Source of the DNA: Bryobacteraceae bacterium
Lineage (GTDB): Bacteria > Acidobacteriota > Terriglobia > Bryobacterales > Bryobacteraceae
Direction: 5' to 3'
NCBI GenBank assembly: GCA_030041985.1
Contig: JASIAM010000312.1
Location: 1 to 64,000, forward strand
Length of the DNA stretch: 64,000 nucleotides
Shown here: positions 47,634-57,466 of the stretch, piece after piece
How the letters are laid out: each line of letters opens with the position of its first letter
Position numbering within the stretch: the stretch's first letter is position 1
Notes under the pieces: generated by a model
Databases searched by the model: none
What the model was told of the DNA's origin: nothing
What the model saw: the letters and a program-made list of their open reading frames with translations, nothing else
Translations under genes and position numbers: made by a program

Positions 47634-49094
47634 TTAGGCCGTTGAGCTTATCATGTTGATGGTGTCTTGAGTGATCTGATCGAGGACCGTGAACAGTTGA
47701 GCATTGGCCTGATAAGCGTTTTGAAATTCGACCGCGAGCATGGCCTGCCCATTAACACTCACACCGGAAATCTGTTGGATCTGGTTTTGCGCCTGCGAGA
47801 CGAGCGACTGCTGCACTTGGACGCCGTCCTGGGCCTGCTGCACCTGATCGCCCACGGTGGTCGCGATATTTCCGTAGTATTGGCTGAAGCTGTCGCCATC
47901 GATTTCGTAGGCGGAATTGGTGGGATCCTCCAGGCTGGCGAGCGCCAGGGGCACTCCGTTAGAAACTTCCGGCGGCCCCGGAGTGGTGGTTGCCAGTTGG
48001 CCCGCGGTGGCGTCCGGGTTCACGGCCAGAGTGCTGGCAACCTGAGTGGGATTGGTGGTGCCATCGGAATTGCTGTCGCTGTAGGTGAACAGGGCGATTC
48101 CGGGCTGGCCATCGGAATTAGTGCCGGAGGTGAATATACTGTTTACCGTATCCGCGAAACTCTGGGCCAACGTGTTCAGACTGCCCACCTGGTTGGCGCC
48201 GCCTTGAATGGACGGCAAGACCGAATTGCTGATCTGCAATAGAGCGCCTAGTTGCCCTCCGGTGGTCTGAGAGGTAACATCGGTGCCGTCCGACGCCAGG
48301 ATTTGTGATTGCGGCGGTGCGTTCTCATAGGACGCAGGGGGCGCTGACGGAGAAACCAGATTATAGCTCAGAGGATATTGTTGGCTGCCCACCAGCAGGG
48401 GAGTGCTTCCGTTCAGCAGAATCGTGGTAGTGCCGTCGGGTTGTTGGGTCGCGGTGATGTTGACAAGGCTGGATAAGCTTTCGAGCGCAGCGTTAACGTT
48501 GGCTTGCATCCCGGCGTTGTTTGCCCCGGCGCCGTCGCTTTCGATTTCCTGGTTGTACGTCTGAATCTGCCCGACAAGCTGGTTTACCTGCTGTACCGTA
48601 TCCTGGGTTTGCGATTGAGTTTGCTGCGCAATTTGTTGAAGCTGGGTGGAGGCTTGCTGGAACGCCTGGGCCACGTTGCCAGCTTGATCGATCACCTGCT
48701 GCTGGTCCACGTCGTCAGTTGGATCTTCCGTCCAGTTCGAGACGGCTGTATAAAAGTTATTCAGTGCGTAATCGATCCCTGAATTGCCGGAGACATCGAA
48801 AACGGACGAAATCGAAGCCAGGCTGGTGGACAACTGCTGCTGCAGTCCCAAGCCGCTGTTCTGGTTGCGGAGACTCTGTTCGGCGTAATTGTCCTGAGTG
48901 CTTTGGAGGGCGCCCACCGACACACCACCAGAAAGATCGGGCGGATCGAATGGGTCGGCTACCAGGGAGAGGTTTTGCTGCGCATATCCCGGAGTGTTGG
49001 CATTGGCGACGTTGTTCTGGATTACTTGAAATTCCTGGTCGTACGCCTGCATCGCGTTGGCGGACTGGCCAATGAGCGCCAATAAATTCGACAT
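47634..49094 (-). CDS. flgK: Flagellar hook-associated protein FlgK
   Basis: A 486-residue FlgK (HAP1). The N-terminal rod-type motif is QVIQNNVANANTPGYAQQ and the C-terminal helix holds AMLAVEFQNAYQANAQLF. The middle domain is low in charge and rich in Thr, Ser and Gln. It caps the hook and connects to FlgL. It lies 6 bp after the flgN-like gene. Confidence 0.93.
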   Translation of the reverse strand: MSNLLALIGQSANAMQAYDQEFQVIQNNVANANTPGYAQQNLSLVADPFDPPDLSGGVSVGALQSTQDNYAEQSLRNQNSGLGLQQQLSTSLASISSVFDVSGNSGIDYALNNFYTAVSNWTEDPTDDVDQQQVIDQAGNVAQAFQQASTQLQQIAQQTQSQTQDTVQQVNQLVGQIQTYNQEIESDGAGANNAGMQANVNAALESLSSLVNITATQQPDGTTTILLNGSTPLLVGSQQYPLSYNLVSPSAPPASYENAPPQSQILASDGTDVTSQTTGGQLGALLQISNSVLPSIQGGANQVGSLNTLAQSFADTVNSIFTSGTNSDGQPGIALFTYSDSNSDGTTNPTQVASTLAVNPDATAGQLATTTPGPPEVSNGVPLALASLEDPTNSAYEIDGDSFSQYYGNIATTVGDQVQQAQDGVQVQQSLVSQAQNQIQQISGVSVNGQAMLAVEFQNAYQANAQLFTVLDQITQDTINMISSTA

Positions 49095-49100
49095 ATCAGT

Positions 49101-49475
49101 CTACCCCCGTAGCACCATCCGGAAGCCCGGATTCACAGCCGCTGGCTCGCCCTCAGGAGTGTAGCCGCCGCTCAAGGCGCCCAGGCGTCTGTTCCATTGA
49201 CGATGAAATTCGAACGCGGCGTCCAACAGCATTCTGGCCCTGCGGACTGCCCTTTGGAGCTGGCGGGCTTCCTCTAGTGCTCCTTCGGTTTCGCCGGAGA
49301 CGCAAGCGGAGGCGGCTACATTTTTTATGGCCGTTTGAAGAAGCAGTGCGCACCGGTCCAAAGCTTGTGGAGTAGGAGAAAGCAGCACCTCTATGGCCTG
49401 CGCCACTTCCGCCCGCGCCCGGGAGAGTTGCTCTTTGGAGATACGCGGCCCGGAATTGGTGACGGGCAGGGTCAT
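49101..49475 (-). CDS. FlgN-like flagellar chaperone
   Basis: A 124-residue, mostly helical acidic/basic protein in the flgN position between flgM and flgK. FlgN proteins keep FlgK and FlgL unfolded before export. Direct sequence similarity is weak, so the call depends on context and predicted helices. The ATG at 49475 has AAGG eight bases before it; a GTG at 49502 directly after the flgM stop is the alternative. Confidence 0.6.
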   Translation of the reverse strand: MTLPVTNSGPRISKEQLSRARAEVAQAIEVLLSPTPQALDRCALLLQTAIKNVAASACVSGETEGALEEARQLQRAVRRARMLLDAAFEFHRQWNRRLGALSGGYTPEGEPAAVNPGFRMVLRG

Positions 49476-49503
49476 GGGGCACGCCTTTGCGTTCTGGGTC
49501 ACG

Positions 49504-49806
49504 CTAGAATTGCCCCGCGCTCATGGCATCGGCGACCATGGCGCTGCTGATTGCTGCGGGATTAGGCCGATAGGTTCCATTTTGGTAGGCAGCCGCCATT
49601 GCCTGGACACGGCTGCTGCGCTGCGTATCCTGGGCAGAAATAGCTTGGGAAAGCTGGCCAAGGGTCGAAGAGAATTCTACCCGGTCCCCACTGGAATCGC
49701 CGTTGCCCGAACGGGACGTGCTGGCGCCTTCCGGCTTCTGGACATCCTGGGTGCGGCCGAGTTCGGTTGCCGCCGACCCCGCCGTGTTCGCATCATTTAT
49801 TCTCAT
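49504..49806 (-). CDS. flgM: Anti-sigma-28 factor FlgM
   Basis: A 100-residue FlgM-like protein. Its N-terminus is disordered and polar, while DRVEFSSTLGQLSQAI and RVQAMAAAYQNGTYRP form the C-terminal FliA-binding helices with the conserved 'V-x-x-I/M-x-x-x-Y-x-x-G-x-Y' pattern. It holds FliA inactive until the hook is complete and FlgM is exported. It is the first gene of the operon, behind a sigma-28 type promoter, giving feedback on its own target. Confidence 0.85.
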   Translation of the reverse strand: MRINDANTAGSAATELGRTQDVQKPEGASTSRSGNGDSSGDRVEFSSTLGQLSQAISAQDTQRSSRVQAMAAAYQNGTYRPNPAAISSAMVADAMSAGQF

Positions 49807-49834
49807 GGATCGCTTCCAATACTTGCTGTATCCC

Positions 49835-49862
49835 TTATCGGCGGAGGCGCGAATCGGCTTTA
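49835..49862 (-). promoter_or_regulatory. Sigma-28 (FliA) promoter of the flgMNKL operon
   Basis: Read on the minus strand: TAAA, 16 nt, then a perfect GCCGATAA. The predicted transcription start is about 22 nt before the flgM ATG at 49806. The -10 element matches the FliA consensus in all eight bases. The overall spacing is one base longer than in Escherichia coli, as at motA. Confidence 0.8.
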
Positions 49863-49898
49863 GGTTTCTTGCCGCGAAAACCCGCGAAAATAAAAATC

Positions 49899-49925
49899 TA
49901 AAGTTTTTGGCTTAACGTCCGATTG
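49899..49925 (+). promoter_or_regulatory. Possible sigma-28-like promoter of the sigma-54 activator gene
   Basis: TAAAGTTT (perfect -35), 11 nt, TCCGATTG (5 of 8 with GCCGATAA). It is divergent from the flgM promoter. The implied start would be only about 8 nt before the ATG at 49940, so the mRNA would be almost leaderless, which lowers confidence. Confidence 0.4.
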
Positions 49926-49939
49926 CTGGTTTGGAACCG

Positions 49940-51328
49940 ATGCTGACCAAACGCGTGTTATGGATGAATGCGGGCTTTGCGGCCGGAAATCAGGAGTTAC
50001 CGTCCGATTTCCGCGCGACTTACAGGGACATTTCCGAAGCCCTGAAAGAACTTACGATCGAGGCCTTCGACGCCGTGGTTGTGGAATTTCCAGCCGCGGG
50101 GTGGACCCCCGAAGGCCTGCTGGGCCAGGTACAGAGCCTGGCGCCGGATACGCCAGTGCTGATTCGTGATCCGCAAATGCCGGGAGCGGATGCGCTACGC
50201 CTGGCGCGCCTGGGCGCCTACCCTTTCTCCGGGACTGGAGAGGAGGTGGGGGGGGTGCTCTGGCAGGCGATCCAGGAGAAAACCGAACCGGGTTCCGGTA
50301 GCCGCATTCCGTCGTCTCGCAAACCGCCGGCGGAGGAGTGGGAGAAGCTGCTGGTGGGGAACAGCCGGGCCATGCGCAACGTACGGGAGCTGATTCGCCT
50401 GGTCAGCAGCCGGCGGAGCACGGTTCTGATCACCGGAGAAACGGGCTCCGGTAAAGAAGTGGCCGCTCGCGCATTGCACCTGGCCAGCCCGCGCCGCCGG
50501 GGCCCGCTAGTGGCACTCAACTGCAGTGCCGTGCCGGACGCCCTGCTGGAAGCCGAGTTTTTCGGCCACGTACGGGGGGCATTCACCGGGGCGGTACAGG
50601 CTCGCGTAGGGCGTTTTGAGCAGGCCCACGGAGGAACGCTATTTCTGGATGAGATTGGCGACCTCCCCCTCGATTTGCAAGCGAAACTGCTACGCGTTCT
50701 ACAGGAGCGGGAGTTTCAACGGCTCGGTAGCTCCGAAACCGTCCGCGTGGATATCCGGGTGGTGGCAGCAACCAATTGCGACCTGCTAGACAGAGTCGAA
50801 CAAGGCAAATTTCGAGAAGACCTTTACTATCGGCTGCATGTGGTACCGCTCCAACTGCCGCCCTTGCGCGACCGGTCCGAGGATATCTCGCTGCTTGCAG
50901 AGTATTTTGTGGAGAAGATTTGCCGCTCGGAAGGGCTGCCGGTCAAGATGCTGACGGCAGAGGCAATCGAACGGTTGAGCGCGTTTTCCTGGCCCGGAAA
51001 TGTGCGGCAACTCGAAAACGCCATAGAAATGGCGGTTGCCCTAAGTGGAGACCGGCAGACGCTCTCGGATGCCGATTTTCCCATGGCCGGCGCGGCCGGG
51101 AAACTGGCAGTCATACGAAGCCATGCCCGGCCGGCGGACTTGACTGTAGTTTCCGTTCCGGATAGCGGCCTCGATTACGAGCAAACGATGGCCGATATCG
51201 AGCGCAACATCATTGCGCAGGCCTTGGAAAAGACCGGCGGGAACAAAAAGGCGGCGGCCGAGATGCTCCGGCTAAAACGCACCACGCTCTCCGCCAAGGT
51301 GCGCAGCTTTGAGAAAATCACTGCCTGA
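49940..51328 (+). CDS. Sigma-54-dependent activator with a degenerate receiver (flagellar regulator-like)
   Basis: A 462-residue bacterial enhancer-binding protein. The AAA+ core has GETGSGKE (Walker A), the sigma-54 contact loop GAFTGA, GTLFLDEIGD (Walker B) and the arginine-finger region. A Fis-type helix-turn-helix ends the protein (NKKAAAEMLRLKRTTLSAKV). The N-terminal 115 residues fold like a receiver but lack the phospho-acceptor: where D is expected the segment reads AVVVEFPAAGW. So activity is probably controlled without phosphorylation, as in FleQ. It is divergent from the flgM operon and may drive flagellar genes; this is inferred from position. Confidence 0.85.
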   Translation: MLTKRVLWMNAGFAAGNQELPSDFRATYRDISEALKELTIEAFDAVVVEFPAAGWTPEGLLGQVQSLAPDTPVLIRDPQMPGADALRLARLGAYPFSGTGEEVGGVLWQAIQEKTEPGSGSRIPSSRKPPAEEWEKLLVGNSRAMRNVRELIRLVSSRRSTVLITGETGSGKEVAARALHLASPRRRGPLVALNCSAVPDALLEAEFFGHVRGAFTGAVQARVGRFEQAHGGTLFLDEIGDLPLDLQAKLLRVLQEREFQRLGSSETVRVDIRVVAATNCDLLDRVEQGKFREDLYYRLHVVPLQLPPLRDRSEDISLLAEYFVEKICRSEGLPVKMLTAEAIERLSAFSWPGNVRQLENAIEMAVALSGDRQTLSDADFPMAGAAGKLAVIRSHARPADLTVVSVPDSGLDYEQTMADIERNIIAQALEKTGGNKKAAAEMLRLKRTTLSAKVRSFEKITA

Positions 51329-51371
51329 AGCGGAAAGTCTGGGGAAAGGCTCGGGCCGGGAGATGGCCTGG

Positions 51372-53465
51372 TCACATCATAGCGGAGGGCGGGGCCGCTT
51401 CCTCGGGCTTGCCGGCGTTGGCCAGGGGGATGCGCACCAATACCCAGGCGATAATGGCCATCACCACCAATCCCGCCCAGTAGGACGGGTTCTTGAAGAT
51501 CACGGGCAAGGGCAAATCCTGGAAATTGAACGTGGCGGTAATCAAGCCTGCGAGAGCCTCTCCGGCGATCAGCCCGGAAGCCACCAGAACTCCAACATTT
51601 TCCACGCGCGTCCGTTGTGCTTGGTTCAGGCGCTTGCGGTCGGCGCGAACGTCGGTCCACCAGCGGATGATCCCGCCGACGAAAATCGCCGAGGTGGTGG
51701 CAAACGGCAAATACATGCCGATGGCAACCAGCATAGGACTTTTTACCTTGAACATGATCATGGCAAATCCCATCAGGATGCCAGCAATCACCAGCGGCCA
51801 GGCCATATCTCCTCCGACGATTCCTTGCGCCAGGGCAGCCATCAGGCCAGCCTGAGGGGCGGACAATGCCTGGTCTCCAAAGCCGGCCCCGCCTTTGTAG
51901 ATATTCGCGTAGTAAAGGATGAGCAGCGGGAAATAAGTTACCAGGCAGGCACAGACCACGGCGATCAGCTCCACCACCTGAATCGAGCGGGGTGTGCCGC
52001 CCAGAATATAGCCCACTTTAAAATCCTGCAGCAGCTCTCCCGCCACAGCCGAGGAGACGCATACCACCGCAGCCACGCCCAGCACTGCCAGCACGCCGCT
52101 CATCCCCGAGACCCCGAGGGAAACCATGAGCAGCGCGGCAATCACCAATGTGGAAAGGGTCAAGCCAGAGATGGGGTTGTTGGACGATCCGATCACGCCG
52201 ACCAGGTAACCCGAGACTGTGGCAAAGAAAAAACCGACAATCAACATTACCAGTGCGGCTGCGATTCCGCCGGCGATCAATCCCGAGAGGTAAATGTAGA
52301 GCACGATCATCAACAGAAACGTGAGGCCAATCAGCGAGAATACGAACTTCGAGCTCATGTACCTTTCGGTGCGCCCCACTGTTTCCGGAGCGGGCCCGCC
52401 GCCACGGAGCTCCACAACGGCCTTGCCCAAACCTGTCAGCAAACTCTTCCGCATACGAAACAGGGTGTACGCCGCGCCGGTCATCATGCCACCCACGGCT
52501 ATGGGCCTTACGATATAGCGCCACACCGCGTTGGCCAGGCCCAGCCAGCTTTCTTGTTGATTGGCGCCTGCCGGGAGATAGTTTTGCAACTGTGGCCCCA
52601 GAAAGAAGATGAGCAGCGGGATGAGCAGACCCCACGCAATGATGCTGCCCGAGAAGTTCAAGGCTGCCAGTTCCGGACCAATGATATAGCCTACCCCTAT
52701 ATACGCAGGGCTGACTGTGGGAGCGGCGCAAGTGGATATCCCGCCGGCACCCAGCACCTGGTTCGAACCGGGTCCGCCCAAATTGAGGCGGCTTTTGCCC
52801 AGTTGTCCTACCGAGAAAAAGAAATCGTGATCCGGCGCAAAGAGATTGAACGCCCCCAACACGTACACCGCGGCGCCGAAGCCGATGTTATAAAAGAGAT
52901 ACTTGGCGGCTTTGGAGCCCATTTGTCCCGCTTTGTGGATTTGCGAAGCGGCCACCGATTCCGGGAAGGGCAGGGTGGTATCCTCCACCAGAACGCGGCG
53001 CACCAGGGAGATAAAGAGCACACCAAGAACCGAGCCGATCAACAGCAGCGAGGTGGATTTCAGATAAGTTGGGTCTTTGGCCATGGCCCATAGTTTTCCG
53101 GCCAGGCTCAGGTTCTTGTCGATCGGAGGAACAGTCCAGACGTGGGCTAGAAAGAAGGCGGGCAAGGTGAAAACCGCGCCCGCGGCAACCGATTCACCAA
53201 TGGTGCCGGCCGTGCGGGCGATGTTCTCCTCGAGAATCGAACCCTTTCCGAGCCGTAATATGGCCATGCCGATGACGGCCGCTGGATAGGTGGCGGCTAC
53301 CGTCTGGCCCGCCCGCAGACCAAGATACGCATTGGCTGCGCCCAGCACGACGGTCATTAGCAGCCCGAGCAAAACAGCGCGCAGCGTCAGCTCGCGCATT
53401 TTGACGTTTTCGGGTACAAACGGCCGGTGCACCCACGCCTTTTCCTTCTCCTGGGGAGGTGTCAT
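51372..53465 (-). CDS. OPT-family oligopeptide/metal-chelate transporter
   Basis: A 697-residue protein with about 15 hydrophobic segments. The N-terminal ELTLRAVLLGLLMTVVLGA and NAYLGLRAGQT block is diagnostic of the prokaryotic OPT group; SWLGLANAVWRYI and the GSSNNPISGLTLSTLVI loop follow. The family imports peptides or metal-siderophore complexes with protons. The bicupin gene lies upstream on the same strand, with a heptad-repeat element in between. Confidence 0.88.
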   Translation of the reverse strand: MTPPQEKEKAWVHRPFVPENVKMRELTLRAVLLGLLMTVVLGAANAYLGLRAGQTVAATYPAAVIGMAILRLGKGSILEENIARTAGTIGESVAAGAVFTLPAFFLAHVWTVPPIDKNLSLAGKLWAMAKDPTYLKSTSLLLIGSVLGVLFISLVRRVLVEDTTLPFPESVAASQIHKAGQMGSKAAKYLFYNIGFGAAVYVLGAFNLFAPDHDFFFSVGQLGKSRLNLGGPGSNQVLGAGGISTCAAPTVSPAYIGVGYIIGPELAALNFSGSIIAWGLLIPLLIFFLGPQLQNYLPAGANQQESWLGLANAVWRYIVRPIAVGGMMTGAAYTLFRMRKSLLTGLGKAVVELRGGGPAPETVGRTERYMSSKFVFSLIGLTFLLMIVLYIYLSGLIAGGIAAALVMLIVGFFFATVSGYLVGVIGSSNNPISGLTLSTLVIAALLMVSLGVSGMSGVLAVLGVAAVVCVSSAVAGELLQDFKVGYILGGTPRSIQVVELIAVVCACLVTYFPLLILYYANIYKGGAGFGDQALSAPQAGLMAALAQGIVGGDMAWPLVIAGILMGFAMIMFKVKSPMLVAIGMYLPFATTSAIFVGGIIRWWTDVRADRKRLNQAQRTRVENVGVLVASGLIAGEALAGLITATFNFQDLPLPVIFKNPSYWAGLVVMAIIAWVLVRIPLANAGKPEEAAPPSAMM

Positions 53466-53475
53466 GAAACGAAAC

Positions 53476-53529
53476 AGCTTTCAGCTCTCAGCTTGCAACC
53501 AAGAAATGCCTGACTGATGGCTGAAGGCT
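53476..53529. repeat. Inverted heptad-repeat element (AGCTTTC type), second copy
   Basis: The left arm (53476-53494) is AGCTTTC, AGCTCTC, AGCTT. The right arm (53511-53529) is an inverted imperfect copy: TGACTGATGGCTGAAGGCT. The loop is about 16 nt. It fills the gap between the bicupin stop and the OPT start, and uses the same word as the elements at 68-140 and 57411-57455. Confidence 0.7.
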
Positions 53530-53532
53530 ACT

Positions 53533-54717
53533 TTACGCGCGGCGCAGAATACCACTTTCCTTCAACGGCAATTTGGCGATATCGTCCTTGGAAATGCCGA
53601 AATTGGTCTCCAATATCGATACCGGGTTGGCGCCCAGCCAGCTAGCCAGCGAAATCTCCTGATATTCCCCGCTATTGAATAGGACCAGGATTTCAGTAGG
53701 CACATCGCCGACCTGCTCAATGAAGTGCCCATAACCTTGCTTGACAAAGCCGACGTTACCGGGGGCGAACTCCTCGGTTTTCACACGGCCATGCGAGCCG
53801 AAAATGGTGATCTTGGCCCGGCCTTTGACGAAATACTGCCACTCGTCCGCATGCGGGTGCCAGTGCGGCTCGCGCAACGCGCCGGGCTGCAAGTCCATAC
53901 GGACCGCCGTCAGCGTAGTTTGCATGGGAAATTCCTTCGAGGTCACGATGTGCTCGGTGCCTCCCGGGTAAACTCTGGGGGGCTGCTTATCCAGGCGATA
54001 CTTGTGGGTGCCCATCAGAAGCTGGGTTTCCTGGTTGCGGAACGGCTCGCCTGCCTGCGGCGGCACTTTGCCCGGACCGATGTAAAGCTCCTTTTGGGGG
54101 AATTTGGCGAGCGCCGCTTCGGGCAGATTCATGACGCGGCTCAGGATCTTGGGATCGGTATGAGACAGCCAGTCGGAAGCATCGAACGTGCCGAATTCGG
54201 AAAAATGGCCGTTATCGAACACCAGAAGGAAGTGGCACGGGCCGGGACCCAGGCCCTGCAGACAATGTCCGTGCCCGCGCGGGAAATACCAGGTATCGCC
54301 CTCCTCGAAATCCGAGACGTCCGCCTGGCCATTAGGAGAAATCACCGTGGCGCGGCAGCGGCCCTCGAGCATGTAGGCCCACTCGGCCGCTAGAGTATGC
54401 CAGTGCAATTCGCGAATGGCGCCCGGTTCGAGGCGCATCGAGACGCCCGCAATGCTCTCCGAAATCGGGAACTCTTCCACCGTAGCTTCCTTGGCGGAAC
54501 CGCCAGGACCAACCCAGTGGGTTTGGCCTTCCAGGTCGTACTTGAAGGTCGCCAGTTCCTCCACGGCTTTTTTCGGCTCCGGCGCCGCGTTGGCTTTCCG
54601 CGTCCACATAGAAGTGGCTGCAACCCCGAGAGAAGCAAGGGAGGCAGCGCCGAAAACATTGCGCCGGCTGATGCCTGCCTGCGGCTTTACGTCGTTATCG
54701 TTCCAGTCTTGGGCCAT
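53533..54717 (-). CDS. Tat-exported bicupin of the oxalate decarboxylase family
   Basis: A 394-residue bicupin. The twin-arginine signal is SRRNVFGAASLASLGVAATS. Each cupin has a complete manganese site: HWHTLAAEW with the later RGHGH, and HWHPHADEW with QGYGH. The family decarboxylates oxalate to formate and CO2. The flexible lid of the N-terminal domain, SENST in the Bacillus enzyme, reads SEFGT here: the catalytic-type Glu remains but Asn and Ser differ. So oxalate decarboxylase, a related oxalate oxidase, or another substrate are all possible. Confidence 0.85.
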   Translation of the reverse strand: MAQDWNDNDVKPQAGISRRNVFGAASLASLGVAATSMWTRKANAAPEPKKAVEELATFKYDLEGQTHWVGPGGSAKEATVEEFPISESIAGVSMRLEPGAIRELHWHTLAAEWAYMLEGRCRATVISPNGQADVSDFEEGDTWYFPRGHGHCLQGLGPGPCHFLLVFDNGHFSEFGTFDASDWLSHTDPKILSRVMNLPEAALAKFPQKELYIGPGKVPPQAGEPFRNQETQLLMGTHKYRLDKQPPRVYPGGTEHIVTSKEFPMQTTLTAVRMDLQPGALREPHWHPHADEWQYFVKGRAKITIFGSHGRVKTEEFAPGNVGFVKQGYGHFIEQVGDVPTEILVLFNSGEYQEISLASWLGANPVSILETNFGISKDDIAKLPLKESGILRRA

Positions 54718-54786
54718 GTCGCGCTCCTGGGTTAGTGAACTACACCAGTATATATCCGCCGGGAACCAGATTTTGGGATCTATTCA

Positions 54787-54816
54787 TTGTCATCGGTTGT
54801 GCCGATCTTTTATACT
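54787..54816 (+). promoter_or_regulatory. Sigma-70-type promoter of the membrane pyrophosphatase gene
   Basis: TTGTCA (54787-54792), 18 nt, TATACT (54811-54816). Both hexamers match consensus at five of six positions. The start would be near 54823, giving a leader of about 100 nt before the ATG at 54921. Confidence 0.6.
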
Positions 54817-54920
54817 GTGTCCTTTGGGTGGAGTCACGTCTCGTTCAGGCACACGTCAGCGCCTGCCCAAGTTGAGGTGTTCCTTTTGACACCGAACCAA
54901 TGTTTCTGATCGGAGGATTT

Positions 54921-57368
<2,448 letters not shown>

Positions 57369-57410
57369 AGCGATTGGCGCTCAACTGATCCATAGCGAGG
57401 GAGAGCCGTC

Positions 57411-57455
57411 AGCTTTCAGCGATCAGCTCAGCATCCGGGCTGATCGCTGAAAGCT
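57411..57455. repeat. Perfect 17-bp hairpin of the AGCTTTC type
   Basis: The left arm AGCTTTCAGCGATCAGC (57411-57427) and right arm GCTGATCGCTGAAAGCT (57439-57455) are exact reverse complements around an 11-nt loop. It lies between the convergent pyrophosphatase and RND genes, so it can serve both as a terminator. It is the cleanest member of the repeat family. Confidence 0.85.
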
Positions 57456-57466
57456 TGCCCGCCAAT

